A stretch of DNA of 64,000 nucleotides. Source: Streptomyces malaysiense (GTDB lineage Bacteria > Actinomycetota > Actinomycetes > Streptomycetales > Streptomycetaceae). How positions within the stretch are numbered: the first letter of the stretch is position 1; every line of letters starts with the position of its first letter. Under the pieces are notes generated by a model. That model saw nothing but the letters and a program-made list of their open reading frames with translations, was not told where the DNA came from and made no database searches. Positions 26,693 through 35,800 of this stretch are shown piece after piece. The DNA lies in assembly GCF_000980885.2 (NCBI RefSeq), contig NZ_LBDA02000036.1, positions 112,865-176,864 on the forward strand, read 5' to 3'. Position numbers and translations under genes: made by a program.

Positions 26693-26704
26693 TCGTCGCC
26701 TTGA

Positions 26705-26932
26705 TCACAGAGCGCCGAAGCCCACCTTGCGCACGGTCGGCGCGCCGAGCTCCACGTACGCCAGCCGGTCCGTCGGCACCATGACCTTGCGGCCCTTCTC
26801 GTCCTCAAGGGTCAGCAGCTGCGTCTTCCCGGCGAGCGCGTCGGACACCAGGCGCTCGACCTCCTCGACGCTCTGACCGCTCTCCAGAACGATCTCGCGG
26901 GGCGCGTGCTGCACGCCGATCTTGACCTCCAC
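26705..26932 (-). CDS. DUF3107 protein (TB9.4 type)
   Basis: 75 aa from GTG 26932 (GGAGGGACAAAGCC before it). A beta-alpha-beta pattern, VEVKIGVQHAPREIVLESGQ, is followed by QLLTLEDEKGRKVMVPTDRLAYVELG, the full family length. An upstream ATG would add MTDRRRDKA only. Function is unknown; it accompanies the TetR gene in all actinobacteria I know. Confidence 0.9.
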   Translation of the reverse strand: MEVKIGVQHAPREIVLESGQSVEEVERLVSDALAGKTQLLTLEDEKGRKVMVPTDRLAYVELGAPTVRKVGFGAL

Positions 26933-27074
26933 GGCTTTGTCCCTCCGACGGTCAGTCATGTGCGCGATCTTCCGCGCCGTACCTGCACACATTAGCCCGG
27001 TGAGGGCACGTGCACGCCGCCGGCCGGGAACGCCAACAGCGAACACGGTCCGGGAATGAACACCGTGACGTGAC

Positions 27075-27716
27075 TCAGTGGTGCTCGTTGCCGTGCAGCG
27101 GGAAGCCCGCGATGCCGCGCCAGGCCAGCGAGGCGAGGAGCTGCACCGCGTTGTCGCGCGGCACACTGCGGTCGCTGTGCAGCCAGGAACGGGCCACCAC
27201 CTGGGCGAGTCCGCCGAGACCGGAGGCGAGCAGCATGGACTCCGCGCGCGAGAGGCCGGTGTCCTCCGCGATCACCTCGCAGATCGCCTCGGCGCACTCG
27301 GTCGTCACCTTGTCGACGCGCTCGCGCACGGCGGGCTCGTTCGTCAGGTCCGACTCGAAGACCAGCCGGAAGGCACCGCCGTCGTCCTCCACATAGGCGA
27401 AGTAGGCGTCCATGGTCGCCCGCACGCGCTGCTTGTTGTCGGTCGTCGACGCCAGCGCGCCGCGCACCGACTGGATCAGTGCCTCGCAGTGCTGGTCCAG
27501 CAGCGCGAGATAGAGGTCGAGCTTGCCCGGGAAGTGCTGGTAGAGCACCGGCTTGCTGACGCCGGCCCGCTCGGCGATGTCGTCCATCGCCGCGGCGTGG
27601 TAGCCCTGTGCGACGAAGACCTCCTGGGCCGCGCCCAGCAACTGGTTCCGTCGGGCTCGGCGCGGCAGCCGGGTGCCGCGCGGGCGTGCTGCCTCTGTTT
27701 GCTCGATGGCTGTCAC
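27075..27716 (-). CDS. TetR family transcriptional regulator
   Basis: 213 aa from GTG 27716, which has GGGAGG just upstream; ATG 27740 is an alternative. The N-terminal helix-turn-helix is MDDIAERAGVSKPVLYQHFPGKLDLYLALL (split here over about residues 45-75). The C-terminal domain ends in WLHSDRSVPRDNAVQLLASLAWRGI, conserved with the Rv3208 group. Ligand and targets unknown. It precedes DUF3107 on the same strand with a gap of about 140 nt. Confidence 0.9.
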   Translation of the reverse strand: MTAIEQTEAARPRGTRLPRRARRNQLLGAAQEVFVAQGYHAAAMDDIAERAGVSKPVLYQHFPGKLDLYLALLDQHCEALIQSVRGALASTTDNKQRVRATMDAYFAYVEDDGGAFRLVFESDLTNEPAVRERVDKVTTECAEAICEVIAEDTGLSRAESMLLASGLGGLAQVVARSWLHSDRSVPRDNAVQLLASLAWRGIAGFPLHGNEHH

Positions 27717-27848
27717 GCCGCCTCCCAATGTCGTCCACATGCGGTGTCGACCGCGCGGCCATCGTACTTTTGGGTAACCGTGGTGTGCGCGGTGCGAACG
27801 CAGAATTTCACGTACCGGACGGCGGCGAAAGCCGAGTCGCGCGGGCGA

Positions 27849-28073
27849 TCAGCGGTAGTCGTCCTCGTCGAGCGAGACCACGCGCGCCTGTTCGAGCAGG
27901 TCGGCCTCGTTCGCCCGGTCCTTCTTCTCCGCCGTCGGAGTGTCGTCGTGCTCGGGCCGGACGTCGGCCTGCTGCTCGACGGCGTCCACCTCCGGGTCCT
28001 CGACGCCCAGCTCGGGGGCCGTCTCGTCGTCCAGTTCCTCGATGGTGTCGGGCTCGGTCGGATCCTGGGCCAT
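27849..28073 (-). CDS. Small acidic conserved protein (74 aa)
   Basis: ATG 28073 follows GGAAGGGAG. Very acidic (TIEELDDETAPELGVEDPEVD) with a conserved-looking C-terminus VSLDEDDYR. No Cys, membrane helix or known domain. Its composition and clean SD support a real gene; function unknown. Confidence 0.68.
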   Translation of the reverse strand: MAQDPTEPDTIEELDDETAPELGVEDPEVDAVEQQADVRPEHDDTPTAEKKDRANEADLLEQARVVSLDEDDYR

Positions 28074-28259
28074 GATGGGCTCCCTTCCTACGGACGTCCC
28101 TGGGCACGGCAGGGGCCGCACGCGGGTGCCCTCTGTACGAGCCTAGGAGACGGCGGATTCGGGCGCCATGCCGTGCGCGCCCGTGCGCCCACCGGCCGCC
28201 CCCGGCGGAGGGGCCGGTTCTGTGACGGCGAACACACGAACCCGGGTGTGATCACCTCG

Positions 28260-28265
28260 TAACAT
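28260..28265 (+). promoter_or_regulatory. -10 box TAACAT of a leaderless transcript
   Basis: Ends 7 nt before ATG 28273; no SD site. Confidence 0.5.
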
Positions 28266-28272
28266 TGCCCGC

Positions 28273-29322
28273 ATGTCTTCCACCGAGTCGCCCTCCGCGC
28301 CGGCCGCCAGCGTCCTGCCCCGGGTGGCGCCCGTCCGGGTCGGCGAGGGGGAGCGGCTGCGGACGGTGGGTCTGCCGGGGGTCACCCTGTCGGTGCGCTA
28401 CCGGCCGCCCGCGCGCGAGGACCTGCCGCGCGCCCTGTACGTGCACGGGCTCGGCGGCTCCTCGCAGAACTGGTCGGACCTGATGGCCGAGCTGGACGGC
28501 GTGGTGGCCGGCGAGGCGGTCGACCTGCCGGGCTTCGGCGACTCCCCGCCCCCGGACGACGGCGACTACTCCGTCACCGGGCACGCGCGGGCCGTCATCC
28601 GCTACCTGGACGCGGCCGGACACGGCCCCGTCCACCTCTTCGGCAACTCGCTCGGCGGCGCGGTCGCCACGCGGGTGGCCGCCGTACGCCCCGATCTGGT
28701 GCGCACTCTCACGCTGATCTCACCCGCGCTGCCGGAGCTGCGGATCCAGCGCAGCGCGGTGCCGACCGGACTGCTCGGCGTGCCCGGCATCGCGGCCCTG
28801 TTCACCCGGATGAGCAAGGAGTGGACGGCCGAGCAGCGGGTGCGCGGGGTCATGGGGCTCTGTTACGGCGATCCCGGGCGGGTGACGCCGGAGGCGTTCC
28901 GGCAGGCCGTCGAGGAACTGGAGCGGCGGTTGCAGCTGCCGTACTTCTGGGACGCGATGGCCCGCTCGGCGCGCGGCATCGTCAACGCCTACACGCTCGG
29001 CGGGCAGCACGGGCTGTGGCGGCAGGCCGAGCGGGTGCTCGCGCCGACCCTGCTCGTCTACGGCGGCCGGGACCAGCTCGTCGGCTACCGCATGGCCCGC
29101 AAGGCCGCCCGTTCCTTCCGCGACTCCCGGCTGCTGTCCCTGCCGGACGCCGGGCACGTGGCGATGATGGAGTACCCGGGCGTGGTCGCGGGGGCCTTCC
29201 GGGAGCTGCTTGCGCGGGCCGAGGGCGACGGCGGCGCGGGCGACGGAGACGACGGCGGCCGGGACGACAGCACGGAGACGGGCGGCCGGGGAGCCGCCGA
29301 CGGTACGGAAGCGGGGAGCTGA
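28273..29322 (+). CDS. Alpha/beta hydrolase
   Basis: 349 aa. Oxyanion motif VHGLGGSSQNW, nucleophile elbow GNSLGG (Ser about 127), acid in YGGRDQLVG, His in DAGHVAMMEYPG. A Gly/Asp-rich tail follows residue 310 and looks disordered. Substrate unknown. The DUF3152 metalloprotease gene starts 8 nt after its stop, so the two are co-transcribed. Confidence 0.88.
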   Translation: MSSTESPSAPAASVLPRVAPVRVGEGERLRTVGLPGVTLSVRYRPPAREDLPRALYVHGLGGSSQNWSDLMAELDGVVAGEAVDLPGFGDSPPPDDGDYSVTGHARAVIRYLDAAGHGPVHLFGNSLGGAVATRVAAVRPDLVRTLTLISPALPELRIQRSAVPTGLLGVPGIAALFTRMSKEWTAEQRVRGVMGLCYGDPGRVTPEAFRQAVEELERRLQLPYFWDAMARSARGIVNAYTLGGQHGLWRQAERVLAPTLLVYGGRDQLVGYRMARKAARSFRDSRLLSLPDAGHVAMMEYPGVVAGAFRELLARAEGDGGAGDGDDGGRDDSTETGGRGAADGTEAGS

Positions 29323-29330
29323 AGGACACC

Positions 29331-30782
29331 GTGGGACGCCACAGCCGCAAGGGGCCGGCCAAGCCGGCCGCGAAGGACGAGGGTCCGGAGATAGCGGCGA
29401 AGAGTGAGCGGGGGGCGGCGGGCCGCGGCACGCCGAGGCTGCCGGACGGGACGCCGGGACACGGAGTGCCGAGATCCCCGGAAGGAGCGGCGGGGCGTGG
29501 CGCGCCGCGCGGACCAGAGGGGGCGGCGGGGCGTGGCGCCGCGCGCGGGCCAGAGGGGACACCGGCCCGTGGTGTTCCGCGGCTGCCCGGGGGTACGCCC
29601 GCCCGGGGTGTTCCGAAGTCCCCCGACGGCACGCCCGCGCACGGCGAGCCGCGCGGTCCCGGCGGGGGTGCCGCCCGCGGCGGGCATCCCGAGCAGCGAG
29701 AACCCGGCGGCGGCTGGGGGGAGTTCCCGGCGCGGGCCGCGCCCGGGACCGATGCGCACGGGGTCGTGCTGCCCCGGCAGCGGCAGACGGGGCCGGCCGG
29801 TCCCGCCGGCCCGGCCGGGCATGGGCCCCGGCAGGATTATCTGGACGCCTTCGACGGCGGTGCCGTCGGCGCCGGCGGCGATGGGAAGTCCGGAGGCGTC
29901 CGCGCGAAGGAGCGGCCGGCCGGGGAGCCGGGGCCGGAAGCGGGGCCGCGGGCCCAGGCGCCCGTCGCCGGCGTGGACGGGGCGGCGCCGCCCGCACAGC
30001 GCGGGAACATGGGGCGGGCCTTCACCGGTATCGCCGCGGCCGCCGTCACCACCGTGCTCGCGGTGGTCGTCGCCGGGCAGGTGACCGAGGGACGCGACAC
30101 CGGCGCGCGGACCGGGCACTCCGCGCCGGACCAGGGCGCCGACGCGCACGCCGGGTCCACCGCGACGCCGAGCGCGGCGCCGCTCACGTACGAGCAGAAG
30201 ATGGACCGCACGTATCCGGTGAGCGCCACTCTCAAGGCGTCCGGGAAGTTCGACACCGTACCCGGGTTCGACAAGGCGCCCGGCACCGGTCGGAAGTACC
30301 GCTACCGGGTCGACGTCGAGCAGGGTCTCGGCCTGGACGGCGCGCTGTTCGCCGAGGCCGTGCAGAAGACGCTGAACGACGACCGCAGCTGGGGGCACGG
30401 CGGCACCCGTACCTTCGAACGGATCTCCTCCGGCGAACCCGACTTCGTGATCACCCTGGCCAGTCCCGGCACCACCGCCACCTGGTGCGCCAAGTCCGGC
30501 CTGGACACCGCCGAGGAAAACGTCTCCTGCGACTCGGCCGCCACCCGGCGCGTGATGATCAACGCGTACCGCTGGGCCCAGGGGAGCAAGACGTACGGCG
30601 ACAAGATCCATATGTACCGGCAGATGCTGATCAACCACGAGGTCGGTCACCGGCTCGGCCACAACCACGTCACCTGCGAGAAGAACGGCGAACTGGCGCC
30701 GGTCATGCAGCAGCAGACCAAGTTCCTCGACCACGACGGCATCCACTGCCTGCCCAACGCCTGGCCCTACCCCAGCAGTTGA
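29331..30782 (+). CDS. DUF3152 secreted or membrane-anchored zinc metalloprotease
   Basis: 483 aa from GTG 29331 (GAAGGA 5 nt upstream). Residues 1-220 are disordered, with repeats of the type GTPARGVPRLPG. One membrane helix (about 228-250, GIAAAAVTTVLAVVVAGQV) anchors an external domain. The catalytic motif is HEVGHRLGHNH (about 437-447), that is HExxHxxGxxH, three zinc-binding His residues as in metzincins. Two Cys pairs are likely disulfides. Known as the Rv3207c family; substrate unknown. Confidence 0.85.
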   Translation: MGRHSRKGPAKPAAKDEGPEIAAKSERGAAGRGTPRLPDGTPGHGVPRSPEGAAGRGAPRGPEGAAGRGAARGPEGTPARGVPRLPGGTPARGVPKSPDGTPAHGEPRGPGGGAARGGHPEQREPGGGWGEFPARAAPGTDAHGVVLPRQRQTGPAGPAGPAGHGPRQDYLDAFDGGAVGAGGDGKSGGVRAKERPAGEPGPEAGPRAQAPVAGVDGAAPPAQRGNMGRAFTGIAAAAVTTVLAVVVAGQVTEGRDTGARTGHSAPDQGADAHAGSTATPSAAPLTYEQKMDRTYPVSATLKASGKFDTVPGFDKAPGTGRKYRYRVDVEQGLGLDGALFAEAVQKTLNDDRSWGHGGTRTFERISSGEPDFVITLASPGTTATWCAKSGLDTAEENVSCDSAATRRVMINAYRWAQGSKTYGDKIHMYRQMLINHEVGHRLGHNHVTCEKNGELAPVMQQQTKFLDHDGIHCLPNAWPYPSS

Positions 30783-31172
30783 CAGCCCGCGCTCATGTCG
30801 CACCGGCATGAGGAGCACGCCCACCGCGGGCCGGAGCCGTCACCGGGCCGGACCCGTCACCGGGGCGAGCCGCGCACCGGGTCGAACCCCGCCGTCCGGA
30901 CGGCCCGCCAGGACCCTGTTTCCCCTCGGGCATCGCCGCGGCGCGGGCGAGTCCGCCGCCGGCCCGCCCCGCACGGCGTGACGCCCGGTACCCGCGCGAG
31001 TGCCTAGCGCGACGAAACGCGGTTCGCGCGGGAAAGTTACGCGCGTTCACCCCTTCTGGTGGTGCGACGGACAACCGTCCGTCGCACCACCCTCTTGTCC
31101 GCTTACGTTCGTCCCGCTGTGAGCCGCCGGGACCAACGGCGGCCGACCAGAAGGAAGATCGGGGGTGCACGC
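30783..31172. other. 390-bp intergenic region before the Pel-like operon
   Basis: No supported gene. It contains a perfect 15-bp hairpin, arms 31058-31072 and 31077-31091 with loop AACC followed by CTCTTGTCC, which could terminate the DUF3152 unit or regulate the operon. Promoter for the operon not clear. Confidence 0.55.
31058..31091 (+). terminator. Perfect 15-bp hairpin upstream of the glycosyltransferase
   Basis: 4-nt loop AACC and a T-containing tail. It is 276 nt after the DUF3152 stop and 81 nt before the glycosyltransferase start, so it may be an early terminator inside the operon leader. Confidence 0.6.
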
Positions 31173-32816
31173 GTGCGCACGGGACTGCTGACAGAAGGCG
31201 GCTATCCGTTCGTGAACGGTGACGCCGGCCTCTGGTGCGACCGGCTGGTGCGCGGGCTCGGGCAGCACGAGTTCGACCTCTACGCGCTCAGCCGCAGCAG
31301 GCACCAGGAGGAACAGGGCCTGCTCCCACTGCCGCCCCAGGTGACCCGGGTCCGTACGGCACCGCTGTGGACGGCCGAGGGCGACGGCGGGGCGGTCGGG
31401 TACGGACGGCGCGCGCGCCGGCGCTTCACCGAACACTACGGCGAACTGGCCGGCGCGGTGTGCGCGGCGGCGGACCGCAGCGCCCCCGCGGCCGTGGCGG
31501 ACCGTTTCGCCAACGGTCTGTACGGGCTCGCCGAACTCGCCCGCGAGGAGGGCGGACTCGGCGCGGCGCTCCGCTCCGACCTCGGCGTCCGCACCCTGGA
31601 GCGCGCCTGCCGCGCGCCCGGCGCGCCGGGCACGGCGCGCGAGGCGCGCGTAGCCGATCTGCTCACCGTCACCGGTCACCTCGAACGCGCCCTGCGCCCC
31701 CTCTCCCTGGACTGGTACGGCGACGACGCGCTCGGCGCGGCCGACCTCTGCCACGCCACGTCCGGCGGGCCCGCCGCCCTCCCCGGGCTGCTCGCCCGGC
31801 ACTTCGGCGGGGTGCCGCTGCTGGTCACCGAGTACGGCGTCCATCTGCGCGCCCACTACCTGGACCGGGGGGCCGGGGCGGCGCCCGCGGTGCGGGCCCT
31901 GCTCGCCGCGTTCCACGGACGGCTGGCCACCGAGATCTACCGGCGCGCCGAGATCCTCACCCCGGGCAACGCGCACGCCCGCCGCTGGCAGGAGCGGTGC
32001 GGGGCGGACCGGGCCAGGATCCGCACCGTGTACCCCGGCATGGCGGCCGGCGGCTTCACCGAGGCCGGCGAGTCACCGGACCGCGCGGACCCGGACACCC
32101 TGGTCTGGGTCGGGCGCGTCGAACCCGCCAAGGACCTGGTCTCCCTGCTGCACGCCTTCGCGGAGGTACGCAGGCGGGAGCCCGGGGCCCGGCTCCGCGT
32201 CGTCGGCTCGCCGGCCGGACCCGAGGGCGCGGCGTATCTCGGGCACTGCCGGGCGCTCGCGGCCCAGCTCTTCCCGGACGAGGCGGAGGGGGCGCACGCG
32301 GTCGGCTGCAACCCGGTCTCCTTCGACGAGATCGGCAGCCCGGACGCCCCCACGCTGCCCGAGGTGTACGCCTCCGGTGCCGTCGTCGTGCTCTCCAGCG
32401 TCGTGGAGGGGTTCCCGACCGGACTCATCGAGGCCATGCTCTGCGGCCGGGCGACCGTTTCGACGGACGCCGGCGCGGTGGTCGAGGTGATCGGCGGCAC
32501 GGGACTGGTCGTACCCCCGCGCAATCCGCGGGCGCTCGCCGATGCGTGTGTGGCGCTGCTGCGCGACCCCGAGCGCCGTGCGCGTCTCGGTGCGGCGGCG
32601 CGCGCTCGGGCGCTGGAGCTGTTCACCGTCGAGCAGAACGTCAGGGCGTTCCACGGCATCTACCTGGAGATCGTCTCCCACTGCCCGGTCCGCCGCGACC
32701 TCCTCGACGCGTCCGGCGCGCCGCTTCCCTTCGCGGCCCCCGCCGAATCCCACGTCCCCGCCCACTGGCCCGCCACCCCTACCTGGGCCCTCCCGACCAC
32801 GGAGCCCGCCCGATGA
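31173..32816 (+). CDS. PelF-type glycosyltransferase (DUF3492 + GT4)
   Basis: 547 aa from GTG 31173. The N-terminal DUF3492 domain begins VRTGLLTEGGYPFVNGD and includes VTEYGVHLRAHYL, both typical of PelF. The C-terminal GT-B half has VWVGRVEPAKDL, LRVVGSPAGPEG and the nucleotide-sugar E-x7-E signature in EGFPTGLIEAMLCGR. PelF enzymes polymerise amino-sugars from UDP donors at the cytosolic face. The ATGA overlap with the next gene indicates tight coupling in a four-gene operon with a membrane protein, an epimerase and a Spherulin-4 protein. Confidence 0.88.
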   Translation: MRTGLLTEGGYPFVNGDAGLWCDRLVRGLGQHEFDLYALSRSRHQEEQGLLPLPPQVTRVRTAPLWTAEGDGGAVGYGRRARRRFTEHYGELAGAVCAAADRSAPAAVADRFANGLYGLAELAREEGGLGAALRSDLGVRTLERACRAPGAPGTAREARVADLLTVTGHLERALRPLSLDWYGDDALGAADLCHATSGGPAALPGLLARHFGGVPLLVTEYGVHLRAHYLDRGAGAAPAVRALLAAFHGRLATEIYRRAEILTPGNAHARRWQERCGADRARIRTVYPGMAAGGFTEAGESPDRADPDTLVWVGRVEPAKDLVSLLHAFAEVRRREPGARLRVVGSPAGPEGAAYLGHCRALAAQLFPDEAEGAHAVGCNPVSFDEIGSPDAPTLPEVYASGAVVVLSSVVEGFPTGLIEAMLCGRATVSTDAGAVVEVIGGTGLVVPPRNPRALADACVALLRDPERRARLGAAARARALELFTVEQNVRAFHGIYLEIVSHCPVRRDLLDASGAPLPFAAPAESHVPAHWPATPTWALPTTEPAR

Positions 32817-34732
32817 GCGACACACCGAGAATGCCGAGCGGCGGGGTGCCCTGGGGGGCGGGCGGCGACGGGCACAGACCCTCGTCCGGAACGGATCCGG
32901 GGCCGCGGGAGGGGACCTCGGCCCGAGTGACTCCGGCAGCGGGGGAGTGGCCGCGGCCGACGGCCGGGGCGGACCGGGCCGTCTCCGCCGGAGGGCGGCA
33001 CGGCGGCGAGATCTCCGTGAACTGGCCGGACGCCCCGGACGACTCGCCCTCCGCACCCGTCGCCGGGATCCTCGCCGTCGACCACCCCGCCGCCGCTCCG
33101 GGTCCGGCCGGAACCTTCCCTGCCGGGGGGCCGCGTGCGGGCGAGAGCCCCGTGCGCCAGCCGGGTGCCGCGTGTGACCTGCCCCCCGTACCCGGCGCGC
33201 GGGATCTCCCCGCGGGCTTCTCCGCCCACGCGCCCGGCCCGGCCGGAATCTCCTCCGTCGGGGAACCGCGTGCCGGCGAGCCTGCGACGAGCCGTCCGGA
33301 CGTCTCGCCCGCCGCGCGCTTCGTGCCCGGTGCCGGGGTTTTCACCGCCGGTGCGCGGGCTCTCCCCGCCGGCCTCCCCGGTCACGTTCCCGGTCCGGCC
33401 GGAACGTCCTCCGTCGGGGGACCGTGTGCGGCAGAGTCCTCCGCGGGCCGGCCGGACGCGTCGGCGGTCCCGCGTTCCGTGTCCGCGTCCTCCGGTTCCG
33501 GGGTGATCCTCTCCAAGTCCCGTGCCGGTGGGCGCCGTACATCCGCGATCCCCGCCGACGGCCCGCCCGCCCCCGCGAGCCGGCCACCGGCCCCCATGCC
33601 CGCCGCCAACCGCGGGGCCGTCCCCCGCCGCCCCTCCGGTGACCCCGTCAAAGCGTTGCTCCACCGCCACCGCGACCTGTGCGAGCGGGCCGTCGACGCC
33701 CTGGAGATCGCGGCCGGGCTGGAGGCGCAGGGGATCACCGACCGGACGGCGGCGCGGTTTCGGCACCGGGACGTCTTCTCGCTGGCCGAGGAGCTCTACG
33801 CGAGGGTGCCGCGTGCCGGGGAGCCCCGGGCGGAGCCCACGCCTGCCCTGCCCGTGCCCCGGGTCGGGGCGGCGTGGGCGCTGTCGAGCCCGCTGCCCGG
33901 GATCGCCGGGGCGGGCACCGTGGCCGCCATGCGGCTCACGCAGGGGCAGCCGCGGCTGCTCGTGGCCGTGGCCGGGATCGCCCTCCTGGCCCTCGCGACC
34001 CGCGCGGCGCTGCGCACCGGACCCCTGGCCGCGCGAAACGGCCCCCGCCGCGGCCGTGCCCGGCGGGGAATCCTCGCCCCGTGGACGCTCTGGCTGCTCG
34101 GATACGCGCTGTTCGGGGACGGCCTGCTGCACAACGTGCTCACCGGCGGCCCCGACACGCTGCCCGACGGCGCGCCCGGCGGCGCCTGGCCCACCGCCAC
34201 CGCGCCCGCGCTCGCGCTCACCCTGGCCCTCGTGCCGGCGGCCTGGTGCGCGTACCTCCTCACCGCGGGCGCCCGGCGCAGACTCGCCGGCAGCCGGGGC
34301 CTCGGAGACTTCACGGCCGCCGCGCGACCACTGCTGCTCGGCACGTTCGCCCTCTTCCTCGGCGCGCTCGCCGCGCTGCTCCTGGGGTGCGCGACGGTCC
34401 TCGGCGAACCCGCGGCCTACCCGCAGACGCTCACCCTCGGCGCCCTGCTCCTGCTCGCCCGCCTGCTCGTCGCGCACGGGCACCGGCACGCCCCCGCGCT
34501 CGTCCTCGGCGCCGCCGCGGTCACGGAGGCGGTGGCCCTCGCCCTGCCCCTGGCCGGCCGGCTGCCCCACTGCGGCCTGCTCGCGCTTCCCGTCCGGACC
34601 CTGACGGACGCTGTGGGCGAGCCCGCCGTACCGGCCCTCGCCTGCGGCACCGCCGCGCTGGCCCTGCTGCTGCACGCCGGTCGCACGCTCACCCGCGCCT
34701 CCGCACACGCACCCACCGGAACGACCGGGTGA
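32813..34732 (+). CDS. Large membrane protein with disordered repeat N-terminus, partner of the PelF-like enzyme
   Basis: 639 aa; ATG 32813 overlaps the previous stop. Residues 1-270 are Pro/Gly/Ser-rich with three imperfect repeats (GPAGTFPAGGPRAGES, GPAGISSVGEPRAGEP, GPAGTSSVGGPCAAES). A helical segment (about 280-335, LLHRHRDLCERAVDALEIA) leads to about 8-9 membrane helices to the C-terminus. It does not show the PelG pattern clearly, so I make no family call. By position it could be the export or scaffold component for a polymer made by the PelF-like enzyme. Confidence 0.8.
   Translation: MSDTPRMPSGGVPWGAGGDGHRPSSGTDPGPREGTSARVTPAAGEWPRPTAGADRAVSAGGRHGGEISVNWPDAPDDSPSAPVAGILAVDHPAAAPGPAGTFPAGGPRAGESPVRQPGAACDLPPVPGARDLPAGFSAHAPGPAGISSVGEPRAGEPATSRPDVSPAARFVPGAGVFTAGARALPAGLPGHVPGPAGTSSVGGPCAAESSAGRPDASAVPRSVSASSGSGVILSKSRAGGRRTSAIPADGPPAPASRPPAPMPAANRGAVPRRPSGDPVKALLHRHRDLCERAVDALEIAAGLEAQGITDRTAARFRHRDVFSLAEELYARVPRAGEPRAEPTPALPVPRVGAAWALSSPLPGIAGAGTVAAMRLTQGQPRLLVAVAGIALLALATRAALRTGPLAARNGPRRGRARRGILAPWTLWLLGYALFGDGLLHNVLTGGPDTLPDGAPGGAWPTATAPALALTLALVPAAWCAYLLTAGARRRLAGSRGLGDFTAAARPLLLGTFALFLGALAALLLGCATVLGEPAAYPQTLTLGALLLLARLLVAHGHRHAPALVLGAAAVTEAVALALPLAGRLPHCGLLALPVRTLTDAVGEPAVPALACGTAALALLLHAGRTLTRASAHAPTGTTG
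33101..33445 (+). repeat. Three imperfect in-gene repeats in the membrane protein's disordered region
   Basis: Units begin near 33101, 33236 and 33391 with GG(T/C)CCGGCCGGAA; spacing is 135-156 bp. They encode the GPAG repeats. Confidence 0.6.
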
Positions 34733-34787
34733 GCGCCGGCTCGCGCCCCTGAACCGACAGCACCACCCCCTTGAAGGAGACCTCCAG

Positions 34788-34844
34788 ATGTCCACCTCCC
34801 ACCAGGGAGCCCCCGAACCCCTCACCCAGGGAGCCGCCCGATGA
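34788..34844 (+). CDS. 18-aa coupling ORF before the epimerase
   Basis: MSTSHQGAPEPLTQGAAR. It has a strong SD (AAGGAG, ending 9 nt before ATG 34788). Its stop overlaps the epimerase start as ATGA (34841-34844), while the epimerase itself lacks a good SD. It therefore probably loads ribosomes for the epimerase and may also be a functional microprotein. Confidence 0.6.
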   Translation: MSTSHQGAPEPLTQGAAR

Positions 34845-35800
34845 GGGTCCTGCTGATCGGAGCCAATGGTTACCTCGGCCGGTTCGTCGCCGAGCGGCTG
34901 CTCGCCGACCCCGCCGTACAGCTCACCGCGCTCGGACGGGGCGACGACGCGGACGTCCGGTTCGACCTCGCCACCGGCAGCCCCGGCGCGCTCACCCGGT
35001 TCCTGGGGGCGGTGCACCCCGGGGTCGTCATCAACTGCGCCGGCGCCACCCGCGGCGGCGCCCGGGAGCTGACCCGGCACAACACCGTCGCCGTGGCCAC
35101 CGTGTGCGAGGCGCTGCGGCGCAGCGGCTGCGGCGCGCGGCTCGTGCAGATCGGCTGCGGCGCGGAGTACGGTCCCAGCCAGCCCGGTTCGTCCACGGCC
35201 GAGGACGCCGTACCGCGGCCCGGCGGCCCCTACGGCGTCAGCAAGCTCGCCGCCACCGAACTCGTCCTCGGCTCCGGCCTGGACGCCGTTGTGCTGCGCG
35301 TCTTCTCGCCCTGCGGCCCCGGCACCCCGGCGGGCTCCCCGCTCGGCCGGCTCGCCGAGGCGATGCGCCGAGCGATGCAGTCGGGCGACGGGGAGCTGAA
35401 GCTCGCCGGGCTCGGCGTGCAGCGCGACTTCGTGGACGTACGCGATGTCGCCCGCGCCGTGCACGCCGCCTCGCTCTCCGCCGCGCAGGGTGTGATCAAC
35501 ATCGGCTCGGGCCGCGCCGTGCGGCTGCGCGACGCCGCCGGGATCCTCGCCCGCGTGGCCGGATACGGCGGCGCGCTGCACGAACTCGACGCTCCGTCCG
35601 GCCCGTTGCGCGGCGGCCTCGGCCACCCCCGGGCCGAGGCCGAGCACACGGCCCCGGCGGCCTTCCCCTACCCGGACGGCTGCGGCGGCTGGCAGCAGGC
35701 CGATGTGCGCACCGCGCGCGACCGGCTCGGCTGGCGGCCGCGCATCAACCTCGAAGAGTCCCTGGCCGACATCTGGATGGAGGCGGCATGCCGCATCTGA
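34841..35800 (+). CDS. NAD-dependent epimerase/dehydratase (extended SDR)
   Basis: 319 aa. Rossmann motif LLIGANGYLG at the N-terminus, INCAGATRGG, and catalytic YGVSK (Tyr about 129). The usual catalytic Ser/Thr position falls in QIGCGAEYG, where Cys-Gly-Ala replaces the common Ser-Ser/Thr. QRDFVDVRDVARAV is the typical epimerase segment. It likely supplies or converts the sugar nucleotide used by the glycosyltransferase of the operon. Confidence 0.87.
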   Translation: MRVLLIGANGYLGRFVAERLLADPAVQLTALGRGDDADVRFDLATGSPGALTRFLGAVHPGVVINCAGATRGGARELTRHNTVAVATVCEALRRSGCGARLVQIGCGAEYGPSQPGSSTAEDAVPRPGGPYGVSKLAATELVLGSGLDAVVLRVFSPCGPGTPAGSPLGRLAEAMRRAMQSGDGELKLAGLGVQRDFVDVRDVARAVHAASLSAAQGVINIGSGRAVRLRDAAGILARVAGYGGALHELDAPSGPLRGGLGHPRAEAEHTAPAAFPYPDGCGGWQQADVRTARDRLGWRPRINLEESLADIWMEAACRI

